A stretch of DNA of 64,000 nucleotides, from positions 39,515,001-39,579,000 of the forward strand of contig OY747704.1 of NCBI GenBank assembly GCA_963556495.2, written 5' to 3'. Origin of the DNA: Valencia hispanica (lineage: Eukaryota > Chordata > Actinopteri > Cyprinodontiformes > Valenciidae). The notes beneath the pieces were generated by a model that saw only the letters and a list, made by a program, of their open reading frames with translations, was not told the DNA's origin and searched no databases. Made by a program: the position numbers and the translations under genes. Below, in pieces: positions 1 through 10,415 of the stretch (the stretch's first letter is position 1; the number at the start of each line of letters is the position of its first letter).

Positions 1-412
1 GGTACCAACCACCAAGACCACTCAGGTCCTCCAACTTTAGCCTACTAAACATCCCTAGACTCAGAACTAAACATGGAGAAGCAGCTTTCAGTTTCTATGC
101 TCCCCTTATCTGGAACGGACTTCCTGACGAGTGTAGAGCTGCTGAAACTCTGAACTGCTTTAAATCGAGACTAAAAACCCATCTGTTTAGAATTGCCTTT
201 GAGTAAATGCTTGATGTTATATGTATGAAATGTGTTCATGCTCTCTTGCTTTTTTTTATTTTTCTCTTGCTTTATTGTGTATCATGTGTAATGTGTGTTT
301 CTTTTGTGTTTCTTTTAAATCACCAAATCATGTAAAGCACCTTGAATTACCCTGCTGTTGAAAGTGTGCTATACAAATAAAATTGCCTTGCCTTGCCTTG
401 CCTTGCCTTGCC
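1..412 (+). mobile_element. L2-type LINE, 5'-truncated 3' end with (CTTGC)n tail
   Basis: The block contains the last codons of an ORF2 (to 206), a 3' UTR, and a tail in which AAGTGTGCTATACAAATAAA is followed by about five copies of CTTGC. A short tandem repeat at the 3' end is usual for L2/CR1-clade LINEs, which do not need poly-A. The same 3' UTR and tail recur in antisense at 17759-17945. The left part lies outside the window. Confidence 0.8.
3..206 (+). pseudogene. LINE (L2-type) ORF2 C-terminus, partial
   Basis: Frame 3 is open from the window edge to TAA at 204-206 and encodes about 67 residues. It includes the segments FSFYAPLIWNGLPDECR and FKSRLKTHLFRIAFE. These match the region after the reverse transcriptase in fish L2/CR1-like ORF2 proteins, where an LWN-LP block is followed by an F+..LKT.LF block just before the stop. 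There is no stop within the visible part. The upstream RT and endonuclease domains are off the window, so whether the copy was full length is unknown. The 3' UTR and CTTGC tail follow directly, which supports this frame. Confidence 0.8.
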
Positions 413-982
413 TTGCCTACAAAACTACAAAGATGAAAAAAATCCCAGAAATGAGGACACGCTTGCCCTAGAAGAAGAATGCACAACAAAAACAAGCGCA
501 TTTCCTTGGCAACTCTGGTTGTTCTGTGCAGAGAATCTCCAGCTTCACAACAGTTAATGGCTAGGGCGTAGAATTGGGTAGGGACGGTAGGGACACGTCC
601 CTACCAATATTCAGCCGCTACTGTGTCGTCACTATCAATATGACCGCTATCTGTAGTGTTTAGTCAATGATTATGGTACACAAAGGGTTAAATGTCACCG
701 GTCTCTGCTAGAAACCCCGCCTCTAACCCAAATATCGCTTCCTGATTGGCTGCCGGGTTCTCGCTAAGTTACATGTAATTGGCTGTCCCTGCTGTCATTC
801 CATCTGCTCAAATCCCAGAGCGGTAAAGCTAGTCGAACTGTTAACGTCTCAAGCTACAACTGCTAGTTGGGCCGGAAGAGAGGCATCTGCGAGTGTAAGT
901 TGTCAACACGTTTGGCATTTTTTCTGCCCGTGTCACGTCGGCTAGATGTGTTTTACTGGTGTCATTTACATTTTCTGTTTGT
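413..982. other. Unassigned flank between LINE and hAT; possible old promoter
   Basis: No coding region is recognised. The segment has a direct and inverted repeat of GGTAGGGAC (577-605), two inverted CCAAT boxes (ATTGG at 745-749 and 778-782), an ETS-like CCGGAAG at 872-878 and a donor-like GTAAGT at 895-900. It is more GC-rich than its surroundings. This could be a promoter with a first non-coding exon, or the end of an unrecognised repeat. Confidence 0.3.
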
Positions 983-990
983 GTCTGTTT
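983..990. repeat. Left target-site duplication of hAT element
   Basis: GTCTGTTT lies immediately before the TAGGGATG terminus and is repeated exactly after the CATCCCTA terminus at 4111-4118. Eight-bp duplications are diagnostic of hAT insertion. Confidence 0.92.
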
Positions 991-1253
991 TAGGGATGGG
1001 GCAGATCCGATCCAGTATCTGTATCGGTTCCGATACCTACTTAATTCATGGATCGGAAATTTCCGATCCAACCATGACAAATTTCCGATCCAGAGTTATG
1101 TCTACAATGTCTGCTGAAACGACTCCACCGGGCTAGGTGGCGTCTGAGCACCGATGAGACGATGAGAGATGACACGCCTCCTTCCAAAAAAAACGTGCTG
1201 CACTTTGTAGGTAGCAACTTAGCACTGAGCAGCACTGAACTTTTTCCCACAAC

Positions 1254-2576
1254 ATGTCCGCGGTGTGGAAATATTTTACGGTCGAAACGCCGCAAAGCAA
1301 GACCGCAACGTGCAACGTTTGCAAAGTTGTTGTTCCGAGAGGTGGAACCTCCGTCTCAACGTACAACACTACAAATTTAATCAAACATCTGAAAAAGCAC
1401 CACCCGAGCGAGCACGAGGACTTTTTAACCAGAGGGGAGAAAGAAGAAAAGAGCCGCCAAGAATCACTTCTGGAGTCCTTCAAAAAGCAAAGTAAACTTT
1501 CGCCAGACAACGTAAAAGCCAGAGGTATTACAGAGAAGTTCCTAAACTTCATTGTACTCGATGACCAACCATTATCGGTGGTGGAAAACGAGGGGTTTCG
1601 CAGCCTGATTGAACACTTGCAGCCCAGGTACAGTTTACCGTCCAGGAGATATTTATCAGAGACTGCGCTACCCGAACTATACAACCGAGTGTCAAGCAAG
1701 TTAGCCAGTAAGTTGAAAGGAGTTCCCGCCCTGAGCTTTACTACAGATATATGGACTTCAGATGTCTGCCCAATGTCTCTGATAAGTCTCACAGTGCACT
1801 GGGTTGACTCAGATACACATAGCCTCTGTAGTGCGGTGCTTCAGGTGAAAAAGTTCAGGGGGTCACACAATCGAGCTACAATCGCAGCCTCCATTACTGA
1901 GATGTTAGGTAACTGGGAGATCCCCCCTGAAAAGGTGCATGTCATTCTACGGGACAATGCAAGTAATATAAAAGCTGCTTTGGAAGACATGGCGCTTCCT
2001 AGTCTGGGATGTTTCGCTCACACACTGCAGCTCGTTGATGTCACAACGCAGCGTTAGCGATGCATTAGCAAACAGCAGAAAGATCGTCGCACATTTTAAG
2101 CATTCACAACTGGCCCAGTCTCGCTTGGAAGACCTGCAGCGTGAAATGCAAGGTATGGGAACCAGGACCACTCCAGCTCGTCTTGTTCAAGATGTCCAGA
2201 CAAGATGGAACAGCTCTTTCTATATGATCAAAAGCCTTCTGACAGAGAAGCGACCTCTTTGTGCTTATGCTGCCGACCACAACTTACCAGCAACCTTGTC
2301 AGCCAACGAGTGGGCTTTACTGGAAAAGACTGTGACCGTGCTGGAACCCTTCGAGGAGTTGACGAAGAAAATCAGCTCAGCTCCCTCAGCTGCAGCCGAT
2401 GTAATCCCAGCAGTCACCGTTTTAAAACGCCTGCTAGCCGAGGAGAGCAGCATTGACAGCGGCATCAGAACAATGAAAAGCACGCTCCTCCAAGCTGTCA
2501 GCAGGCGATTCAGCAGCGTCGAAAGTGAATCACTCTACGCTGTGGCCACTTTACTGGACGCTCGATACAAGGACAG
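1254..2576 (+). pseudogene. hAT transposase exon 1 (BED finger and RNase H-like part), one frameshift
   Basis: ATG at 1254 opens MSAVWKYFTVET. A BED-type zinc finger follows: CNVC, then LIKHLKKHH. The RNase H-like core shows TTDIWTSD (first catalytic Asp) and RDNASNIK (second Asp), then GCFAHTLQLV. The frame breaks near 2035-2040, where a few bases are missing just after HTLQLV. The +1 frame continues cleanly as SQRSVSDALANSRKIVAHF through VQTRWNSSF to LLDARYKDR. The exon ends at 2576 in AG before GTGAGA. The product resembles ZBED-type hAT transposases. The frameshift should inactivate this copy; otherwise both halves are free of stops, which implies recent decay or a sequencing indel. Confidence 0.88.
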
Positions 2577-2759
2577 GTGAGACATATTTTATTAATGCCA
2601 TAATTTTTGTTGTTTGCCAAGTTTTGAATAGAAAAAGTTAAATCCGACGTGTGTGTGTGTGTGTGTCTGTATTTGTGTGCGTGTGTGCATGCATGCAGGC
2701 CAGGTTCTTGCATTAGCAACAAGGTTGTACTCAACCCACTTCTTTTGTTTTTGGGTTAG
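2577..2759 (+). other. Intron of the hAT transposase gene
   Basis: This 183-bp stretch begins GTGAGA and ends with a pyrimidine-rich tract and TTAG. Removing it joins AG to A, giving Arg, and restores a continuous KDR-FFTGGETARMAKD reading. It contains a short GT/GC-rich microsatellite (about 2649-2695). Confidence 0.82.
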
Positions 2760-3270
2760 ATTCTTTACGGGTGGAGAAACTGCCAGGATGGCAAAGGATC
2801 TCCTGAAACAAGAGCTTGAGAAGATGGAGCAAGCGCTTCTAAAGGGATCAGCTCATAAAGCAGGGACAAAGGTGGCAGAGCCAGCAGAAAAGGTTTCTGG
2901 CATGGAAGCTGGTTCTCCTCCAAGCACAAGTAAGAGTAGCTTCAGCAGTCTCTATGACAGAATTCTGGAGGAACATGATGAACCTGCAAAATGTACCCAG
3001 GCAGCTGTTATCCAAATGCAAATGTATTTGAAAGAACCAACTATGGGTGAACAAGACAGCCCTTTCCAGTACTGGGCAAATAACCACGCTCGCTTTCCTC
3101 TCCTTGGTGCTGTTGCAGTAAAGTTCCTGAGTTCCCCTTCAACCAGTGTTGAAAGTGAAAGACTCTTTAGTACTGCATCCAATATAGTGGATGAAAAGAG
3201 GAATCGCCTGACAGCAGAGAGAGCAGAAATGCTCATATTCCTAAAAAAGAACCTGACAATATTTAAGTGA
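2760..3270 (+). pseudogene. hAT transposase exon 2 with hATC dimerisation domain
   Basis: The open frame runs from the acceptor at 2759/2760 to TGA at 3268-3270. It begins FFTGGETARMAKDLLKQ, passes through a Ser-rich linker, and ends with the hAT C-terminal dimerisation region: PFQYWANNHARFPLLG, then VKFLSSPSTSVESERLFS and NRLTAERAEMLIFLKKNL. The glutamate in VESERLFSTA is the expected third catalytic acidic residue. No stops are present. The exon is classed as pseudogene because exon 1 carries a frameshift. Confidence 0.88.
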
Positions 3271-4110
3271 GACTCCCTCAGAGTCATCTACTTTTCATTT
3301 TATTTTCTTGAATAGTTAGACCCTGGTGTTAAGCTTATCCAGGTCACCTTCAAAGCCAAAACTCCTATCCTTCAATTGTGCTGTTCAGATTCACCCTTTT
3401 ATTGACAAGTGTTTGTGTAAGGTGTTAACAGTACACTTTTTGCCCTTTTGTTTATTTAAAATGTTTGACATTTGAAATCTTTATTTTGTTGCTGCTACAC
3501 AAGCAATAATTGACAGCATTTATGTTGATTAGATGCCCATTGTTTTATTGATGCTGTGAAAATTAGGATTTTATTGCAAATATTTAAAAAAAAAACGTGA
3601 TTTTTATTTATTTTTTATTTTTCAAATGCTACAAGAGTCAGTGTAGTTTATTTGTGCTGATCGATGCAGAAGCCCTTTTTATTTTACTTGTATGGAAGAG
3701 TATCCTTTTGTTTCATGTTTGACAGTTAAAAACTGTTACTGCCTAGTGGTTATTTGTATCTGGGCTGTTTAGTTTATAAGACAGGGATTTTTTCTTTGGT
3801 CGTGTATATTACACTAGTATCTAGTAACCCTGTTTTGCAATGTAATAAATATCTATTTAACCCTTACAGTTTCATATTTGTTTTCAGGATTTTTGCTGTT
3901 TGCTGACCTCATACTTAACCCCGTTTACCTTTTGGGACATACATAAAAATGTGTTTATTACAACCTCATAAAATCAACAATAATGTTAATCATAATAATA
4001 TTAAAGCAAATAGAGCTCTGGTATCGGAATAGTATCGGTATCGGCAGATATCCAAAACCAGGTATCAGAATCGGATCGGAGGTGAAAAAATGTGGATCGG
4101 TGCATCCCTA
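3271..4110 (+). other. 3' non-coding part of the hAT element
   Basis: No ORF is supported here. AATAAA at 3844-3849 is a possible polyadenylation signal. From about 4018 the sequence is made of GTATCGG-type subterminal repeats ending in the terminal inverted repeat. Confidence 0.7.
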
Positions 4111-4118
4111 GTCTGTTT
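4111..4118. repeat. Right target-site duplication of hAT element
   Basis: GTCTGTTT is identical to 983-990 and directly follows CATCCCTA. Confidence 0.92.
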
Positions 4119-4174
4119 GTTTGCGTGCGTGCGTGCATGTGTAGGTGTGTGCGTGTGTGTGTGTGTGTGTGTGT
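4119..4174. repeat. GT/GC-rich microsatellite
   Basis: Variant (GCGT)n and (GT)n units directly follow the hAT target duplication. Confidence 0.85.
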
Positions 4175-4589
4175 GCTGTAGGATTTGAAGGATGACAAAG
4201 AAAACTGGATATAAGAGATTTCTTTAGGAGTCAAAGTGTAAGATACTTAAAATTATAATTAAATTAAAATATTAAAATAGAATATGCCAAAGAGATACAC
4301 TTTTTAAAAGTAATTTTCTATTCTTATTCCATTTATTCTTCTTTTCATGTATTCGTGTAGAAAAGAGCAACTGTTTAAAAACATAAATACAATTTATGGT
4401 GTAAATACAATAAACTTCATATTCTAGATGATCATGTCATTTTATGTATCCATATTTTTTGGGGAATAAATTACACATAATAGTGTGAAAGTAAAGGCCT
4501 TTTTTTGCTCAGGCAATAACTTTACTATCAAACTCTGATCATTCTATCCCTAATCTGTTTGTCATGCATCAACATATTTTTGTAAGGCG
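4175..4589. other. AT-rich DNA, nothing recognised
   Basis: There is no ORF of interest, no terminal repeats and no tandem array. Confidence 0.5.
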
Positions 4590-4768
4590 ACAGACAGTAG
4601 AGAGGCTGGAGAATATGGAGAAGGAGAGACCAGAGGAGGTAGAGGAAGAGAGGCAGGAGCAGATGAAGGGAGAGAGGCTGGAGAAGGTAGAGAAAGAGAG
4701 CCTGGAGTAGATGAAATGATAGAGGCTGGAGGAGGTAGAGGAGAAGCTGAAAAAGAGGCTGGAAATTC
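4590..4768. repeat. Purine-rich degenerate minisatellite
   Basis: Irregular copies of GAGAGGCTGGAGNAGGTAGAG are strung together. The + strand is nearly all purine and reads Glu/Arg-rich before an in-frame TAG. The - strand reads as Leu-rich LLQPLSLHLL repeats. Both readings are consequences of the repeat unit; I do not treat either as a gene. Confidence 0.7.
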
Positions 4769-4822
4769 ACAGGTGAGGTTAAATAATGCTGGATGTGTTA
4801 GTCATGAGATTCAGCACTGTGA

Positions 4823-4930
4823 CAGATCAAATCAAATGTATTTATAAAGTGCTTTTCATGCAAACAGCAACACAAAGTGCTTTACTTTATTAAAAACAGT
4901 TTAAACAGAATAAAACAAGCCTTCACACAC
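4823..4930 (-). repeat. Short antisense LINE/SINE 3'-tail relic
   Basis: AAATGTATTTATAAAGTGCT followed by CACAAAGTGCTTTA is the antisense of the 3' tail shared by many teleost L2-type LINEs and their SINEs. No coding part is attached. Confidence 0.5.
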
Positions 4931-7029
4931 ATAATATAACATAGCGGTTAAAAAATGTTCGTATGATGATGATCTGAATAACAATGATTCCAGTTTTCAG
5001 CGGCATCAAAATAGCGAATCCCACCATCATGCCGTGACAGTTAGTGCTCAAGAGAGAAGCCCGATAGATTCACAACCTTGGAGCACTTTTGTGTCCCCAC
5101 CAATCTCAAAATCAAACCTACTCCCTTGGTTAATGGCATATTAACTTTTACTGCAGTTGTTTTGTATTTACAAAAAATGTGAGAGAGATGAATAAACCCA
5201 TGCAAGGAGAAATTCTTGGGGAAAAATATTTATTTTTATGCAGCTTTGGCCTATTCAAATGTCATATTGAATATTATATTGCTTGGAGGATGCACGCACG
5301 GGCATGCGGCATTTGTGCATGCGGCATTTGTGCACGCGGCATTTGTGCATGCCTGCATGTATAGAGCAAGTGATACTGCATGTTTAGAACACCTTTGATT
5401 CAAGAGATACCAGTTAATCAGTCACCTTTTGATACTGGTCTCCCTTTTGACTGTGTAATTGTAACAGTGTCAAATGTGCGTAAAAAAAAAATCGGATGCA
5501 GTTTAGCTTCTCTGTTTATTCAAATGGAAATGGCATTAAAAGCTTAAATTTAGTTCTGTTTTCACTTCAGACTTGCCTACAAAGACATTGCATCTTTGCT
5601 TGCCAGGCGTCACCGCCATGTTTCCTCTCAATGACATTTCAAACGGAGTTTGAAATCATGGAACTGAAAGCTCCGGTGCACATTATACACCAGCTTTGAT
5701 CAGATTGTTACTTTTTTAGAGGCATTGTTACAAACAACTGCCTATCTCCATGGTTATCGGTGGATGCACACAAAGTGCATTGAGAATGATATATGAGTCA
5801 GGAAGGAAGATGTCCGTTTACGTAAATCTACAAGTTTCCATTTTATTGACTGAACAAAGATGAAACATCAAACGGATGAATACAGCACTTGTATATGAAT
5901 AAGTAATAAGAATTGTCCTCAGCATTCTTCAAACCACACTCATGTTTATGGTTAATGTCCCCTTGCAATTATAAAAAATAAACTGATGCCCTTTTTTTCG
6001 CTCAAGAAAGTATCTGGTGCGCACGAGTTACTAAGTGGTGCGCACGACAAACCAGCTTTTAGTTTTTAGCCCATGGGCTAAGTAGTAACCAGATAAAAAT
6101 TTAAAAAATGAACCAGATAAAATTTTTTTTAAAGTATCTCAGTATCTTCAATTTAAAGTGTTTTTTCTCAAACTGTGGTACAGGTAACAGTAGAGGTACT
6201 AAGATTAAATGTGATATTCAATCCAACAATGACATCAGTATTAGCTAACATTAGATTGGATCCATCGTATCTCTGATGGTTTTCTTCTCCATAACTCATT
6301 CTGTTTTTTGCTGTTTTCCAAATACATCAGTTTGTCTAATACTCAGTTAATTATTCAGTAAAAGTAAACTTGTTTTAATTCAACTCTTCTGCCTTTGGGT
6401 TGAAGCAAAATAGAGGCAGCAGGCCACTGCAGTGCCTGTTGAATTGGCAAGGAGGGTAATGAGTGATCACTGAGCTAATGATGTGCAAACCAGCCATGTT
6501 CCCTGATTGTCTGCTCACCTGACCTGGCTCAAGGCACGACAGCTGCAAACAGAAACTGTGCCAGAACACCAGTGTTAAAGATGGTGGATAAAACACTGGG
6601 TAGAGGGATTACAAAAGTAATGCCAATTTAATGTGTTTTCTCACGTACAGTGGTAGTGACTGTAAGTGATATCACAGAGGTGTAACATTTTCTTACTGTT
6701 ATTCTCAAATCTGGATTACAAAATGTTCCACTGTATTTAGCACAATGTTGTATGAAAGACAGAACAGCTGCACCAATATACAGCAGTTAGCTGCAGAAGT
6801 ATTGCCACACATTGCCTTGGCTTAAAACTGCCAACTGGTGAAGATATAAATATACAGACTACATGAGTTGTTTAGAAAAACAACACTTTTATGAGAGACT
6901 AACTCAATGCTTGAAGAAAGATTATTTCATTTTCCCAAGTAAGGCGACAATAAAAGTGAGTGGACCATTTGAAATTGAATTTGGAGTCTTTGACTTGTAT
7001 AACTGCCTTTTGATCAGTAGACTTTCAAT
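4931..7029. other. Unassigned intergenic DNA
   Basis: I recognise no gene. A threefold direct repeat of GCGGCATTTGTGCA-type units lies at 5303-5352. The small ORFs here have no recognisable domain or splice context. Confidence 0.5.
5303..5352. repeat. Small tandem repeat, 15-bp unit x 3
   Basis: GCGGCATTTGTGCAT-type units occur three times in a row with one or two substitutions. Confidence 0.8.
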
Positions 7030-7032
7030 ACC

Positions 7033-7168
7033 ATCCATCCATCCATCCATCCATCTGTACCCGTCCATCCTATGCGGGGTTGTGGGGGGGGGGTGGTTCC
7101 TATCTCCAGCTGTCACGGGACGAAAGGCGGGGTAGATCCTGGAGAGGTCGCCAGTCCATCGCAGAGCA
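7033..7168 (-). mobile_element. SINE 3' part with (GATG)n tail, truncated
   Basis: On the minus strand the body contains GGCGACCTCTCCAGGATC and AGCTGGAGATAGGAACC and ends in (GATG)n, seen here as (CATC)n at 7033-7058. The same body is present at 46720-47043. The tRNA-like head is missing, and the sequence stops where the antisense L2 3' end begins at about 7170. Confidence 0.6.
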
Positions 7169-7169
7169 T

Positions 7170-7867
7170 AATTCAATTCAGTTTATTTATATAGCGCCGT
7201 TTCAAAACAGATAAAATCTCAAAGCACTTTACAAGAAAAGCCATTTTAAAGCAACTATACAAACATTCCAATTAGTTTAAAGTTTTAGTTAGTTTCCTAT
7301 TTAAGGAATCCCAGCAGATTGTATTGAGTCATTGACTTGAGGTTGCATCCCGTTGATGCAGACTTCCAACCACAGCAATCCCTCATACTGAGCAAGCATG
7401 TAGCGACAGTGGAGAGGAAAAACTCCCATTTAAGAGGAAGAAACCTCCAGCAGAACCTGGCTCAGTACAAGCAGCCATCTGCTACAACCGTCTGGGGGTT
7501 TGAGAAGACAGAGCAGAGACACAGAAAGAACAGAAGATCTGATATAAAAGTACTTTCAATATGAAAGAAAGTAAAAGGTTGATAAAAGGATACGGGGGAT
7601 GTTCAGCCACCGGGAGCATCATCCCAGTCGACGACCCCGTCCAACAGGACATTGTAGCTAAGCAGGATACCATACCAGGTGTACCTTCTATGGAGAGAAA
7701 AACACTGAGAAAACAAAATTTAACAGTCGAAATAACAGCATATAATACAACAGGAGAGTGGTGGAAAAGAAAGTAGCAGGGTGAAGAAAAGTGGTCAGTC
7801 TGTCCTCCAGCAGTCTAAGCCTATAGCAGCATAACTACACGGATAGCTCAGGATGACCTAAGCCACT
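7170..7867 (-). other. 3' UTR of the antisense L2-type LINE
   Basis: On the minus strand this runs from after the ORF2 stop to a terminal GGCGCTATATAAATAAACTG-type tail ending TTGAAT. It contains the conserved block encoding the antisense of TTCCTCTCCACTGTCGCTAC seen also at 31335-31360. Small ORFs here are chance. Confidence 0.8.
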
Positions 7868-8599
7868 CTAACTATAAGCTTTATCAAAAAGGAACGTTTT
7901 AAACCTGCCCTTAAAACTAGACAGAGTGTCTGCTTCACGGACTAAAACTGGAAGCTGGTTCCACAGGAAAGGAGCCTGATAACTAAATGATCTGCCTCCC
8001 ATTCTACTTTTAGAAATCCTAGGAACCACATGTAAACCTGTAGTCTGAGAGCGAAGGGCTCTGTTAGGAACATATGGAACAATCAGATCTCTGATGTATA
8101 ATGGAGCTTGATTATTAAGGACTTTATATGTAAGGAGGAGGATCTTAAATGCTATTCTGGATTTAACAGGGAGCCAATCAAGAGAAGCTAAAACAGGATA
8201 AATGTTATCTATCTTTTTAATATTCATCAGAACTCTTGCTGCAGTATTTTGGATCAACTGAAGACTTTTAATTGCATTTTGTGGACTTTCTGATAGTAAA
8301 TAATTACAGTAGTACAGCCTTAAAGTAACAAATGCATGGACTAGTTTCTCAGCATCACTCCTGGACAGGATGTTTCTAATTTTAGCAATATTCCGGAGGT
8401 GAAAGAAGGAAATCCTAGAAACCTGTTTAACAAGGGATTTGAATGTCATGTCTTGGTCAAAAACAATGCCGAGGTTCTTTACGTTATTACTGGAGGCCAA
8501 TTTAATGCCATCCTGATGAAGTGATTGACTAAGCAGTTTCTTTTTTAGAGCTTCTGCTCCAAAGACAGCAACTTCTGTCTTGTCAGAATTTAAGAGCAA
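7868..8599 (-). pseudogene. L2-type ORF2, post-RT C-terminal segment (open)
   Basis: This is the longest uninterrupted piece of the element, 243 codons ending in a stop. It starts MLLNSDKTEVAVFG, which in L2 proteins follows the YADD box. It continues with NVKNLGIVFDQDMTFK, LVHAFVTLRLYYCNYLL, IQNTAARVLMNIKK, PVLASLDWLPVKSRI, LWNQLPVLVREADTLSSF and the terminal FKTFLFDKAYS. This order is that of the thumb and C-terminal region of fish L2-type ORF2. The apparent start Met is internal to the real ORF2, which extends upstream in degenerate form. Confidence 0.88.
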
Positions 8600-9870
8600 A
8601 AGGTTTAGAGTCTTCCATGTTTTTATGTCTTTTAGACATGCCTGTAATCTACCTAACTGACTGGATATAAGGATTTATGGATAAATATAATTGTGTATCA
8701 TTGGCATAGCTGTGGAAATTAATCCTATGCTGTCTAATGATTCTGTTGTCTAATGATGCTGTTTGAATTGGTCCAAGCACAGAACGCTGTGGTACTCCAC
8801 AGGTAACCCTTGAGTGTGAAGGAGATTTATCATTTTAATGAACAAACTGGAATCTGTCAGACAAATATGATTTAAATCAGCTCAGTGCTGTTCCTTTGAC
8901 CTCTGCAACATGCTCAAGCCTTTCAGAGAATATTATGATCGACTGTGTCAAAAGCAGTACTGAGATCTAACAAGACCAGAACAATCACAATCCATTATCT
9001 GAGGCCATGAGAATATAATATAATATAATATATTAGTAACCTTCACCAGTGCTGTTTCAGTATTTTGATGAGCTCTAAAATGTGACTGAAACTCTTCAAA
9101 CAGGTCATTACTGTTTAGATGCTCACAAACTTGATTAGCAACTATTTTCTCAAGAATTTTGGATAAGAAAGGAGGGTTAGATATAGGTCTGTAATTAACT
9201 AAGTCATCTTGATCAAGGGAAGGTTTCTTGAGTAAAGGTTTAATTACAGCAATTTAAACTTCCTGTGGTACATATCCATTTATTAAGGATAGATTCATCA
9301 TATCTAAAGTGGGGCCAGGAACCAAATGGAACACTTCCTTAAATCATTTGGTTGGGATTGGGCCCAACATACAAGTTGAAGGTTTAGATGAGGCTAATAT
9401 TTTTGATAATTCCAAAAGTTTGATTGAATCCAAAGAGTCCAAACACAAATGAGGTTCTACAGTTCTTTCTAGTGCTGTCTCACTTACTGAGAAAGAAGTA
9501 ATCATGTTTGGGAGGATACCAATGATTTTGTTTTTTTATAGAATTAATTTTCTGAAGAACCCCATAAACTCATCACTACTAAGAGCTGGGGGAATAGTTG
9601 GATCAACAAAGCTATTACTCAGTTTGGCAACTGTACTTAAAAGAAACCTAGGATTGTTCTTATTCACTTCTATTAATGATGAAAAATAGGCTGTTCTAGC
9701 TTGTCGAAGGGTCTTTTTATACAGCAGTAGGCTGTTTTTCCAGGTTAAATAGGTATCCTCTGGGTGTGTAGAGCGCCATTTTCTCTCTTTCTTACAGTAC
9801 GCAGCTCTGCCTTAAACCAGGGAGTGAGCCACCTATGGCTATTTACCTACTTTTTTAAGGGGGCTGTGTG
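8600..9870 (-). pseudogene. L2-type ORF2 reverse-transcriptase core, degenerate
   Basis: Motifs read in order on the minus strand, in shifting frames: NNPRFLLSTVAKLS (about 9650-9600), AVIKPLLKKPSLDQDD and VNYRPISNPPFLSKILEK (about 9255-9130), ISVLLLTQS/AFDTVDH (about 8955-8935), GVPQRSVLGP (8797-8770; usual VPQGSVLGP) and YAND (8708-8697; usual YADD). Several stops and frameshifts are present. The YADD second residue and the Gly of PQG are both substituted, so the catalytic centre is lost as well as the frame. Confidence 0.82.
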
Positions 9871-9879
9871 AGATCTGAT

Positions 9880-10080
9880 CCAAGAATTGAGAATAAGGGC
9901 CTGGTGGACGATACAAAAACACAAACAAAAATTGTCTTAATGTTTTGCAACTTGGATGAGAAAAACTAAGGGTTAGATGTTCAAAAGAACTGTAGCTATC
10001 AATTTGTCTGGGATTAATTAGTAAATCAGAATGAAAAATGCCTGCAACTCCTACTCCTTGCCCAGTACGTATAGGTATGT
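9880..10080 (-). pseudogene. L2-type ORF2 endonuclease domain, C-terminal part
   Basis: The minus-strand frame reads HIPIRTGQGVGVAGIF, then SSFEHLTLSFSH and FVFLYRPPGPYSQF. This is the middle of an APE-type endonuclease: the G-x-GVA strand and the YRPP block (YRPPG at 9915-9901). It is separated from its N-terminal half by the SINE at 10088-10412. Confidence 0.75.
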
Positions 10081-10087
10081 GAAAATG

Positions 10088-10412
10088 TAAATGGTAAAAT
10101 GGTAAAACACCTGTACTTGTATAGCGCTTTTAGTCCATGAGGACCCCAAAGCGCTTTACACTACATTCAGTCATTCACCCATTCACGCACACATTCACAC
10201 ACTGGTGATGGCGAGCTACATTGTAGCCACAGCTGCCCTGGGGCACACTGACAGAAGCGAGGCTGCCAGACACTGGCACCACTGGGCCCTCTGACCACCA
10301 CCAGTAGGCAGAAGGGTGAAGTGTCTTGCCCAAGGACACAACGACTGAGACAGACAACCCGTCAACCCTCTGGTTACAAGACAAACTCCTCACCCCTGAG
10401 CCACAGTCGCTC
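10088..10412 (-). mobile_element. tRNA-headed SINE inserted in the LINE endonuclease
   Basis: On the minus strand the head is GAGCGACTGTGGCTCAGGGG (A-box-like), followed about 30 bases later by GAGGGTTGACGGGTTG (decayed B box). Then comes a conserved body with CCTTGGGCAAGACACTTCAC and CTACAATGTAGCTCGCCATC, and a tail AAAGCGCTATACAAGTACAG ending in an ACCATTTAC repeat. A relative in the opposite orientation is at 33228-33442. It separates two halves of one endonuclease domain, which proves it is younger than the LINE. Confidence 0.75.
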
Positions 10413-10415
10413 AGT

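Larger units (their letters stand above)
991..4110 (+). mobile_element. Complete hAT transposon (3120 bp)
   Basis: The element starts TAGGGATGGGGCAGATCC and ends GGATCGGTGCATCCCTA, so the terminal inverted repeats begin TAGGGATG. It is flanked by the exact 8-bp duplication GTCTGTTT. Subterminal regions on both sides carry repeated GTATCGG/CGATAC-type words (about 1006-1045 and 4020-4080), probably transposase-binding repeats. Inside lies a BED-finger hAT transposase gene with one intron. Exact flanks and short decay suggest a fairly young insertion. Confidence 0.93.

Noticed and set aside
1133..1792. 219-codon minus-strand ORF
   Set aside because: It is a frame shadow of the hAT transposase exon on the plus strand.
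4528..4770. Leu-rich minus ORF with LLQPLSLHLL repeats
   Set aside because: It is produced by the purine-rich minisatellite on the other strand.
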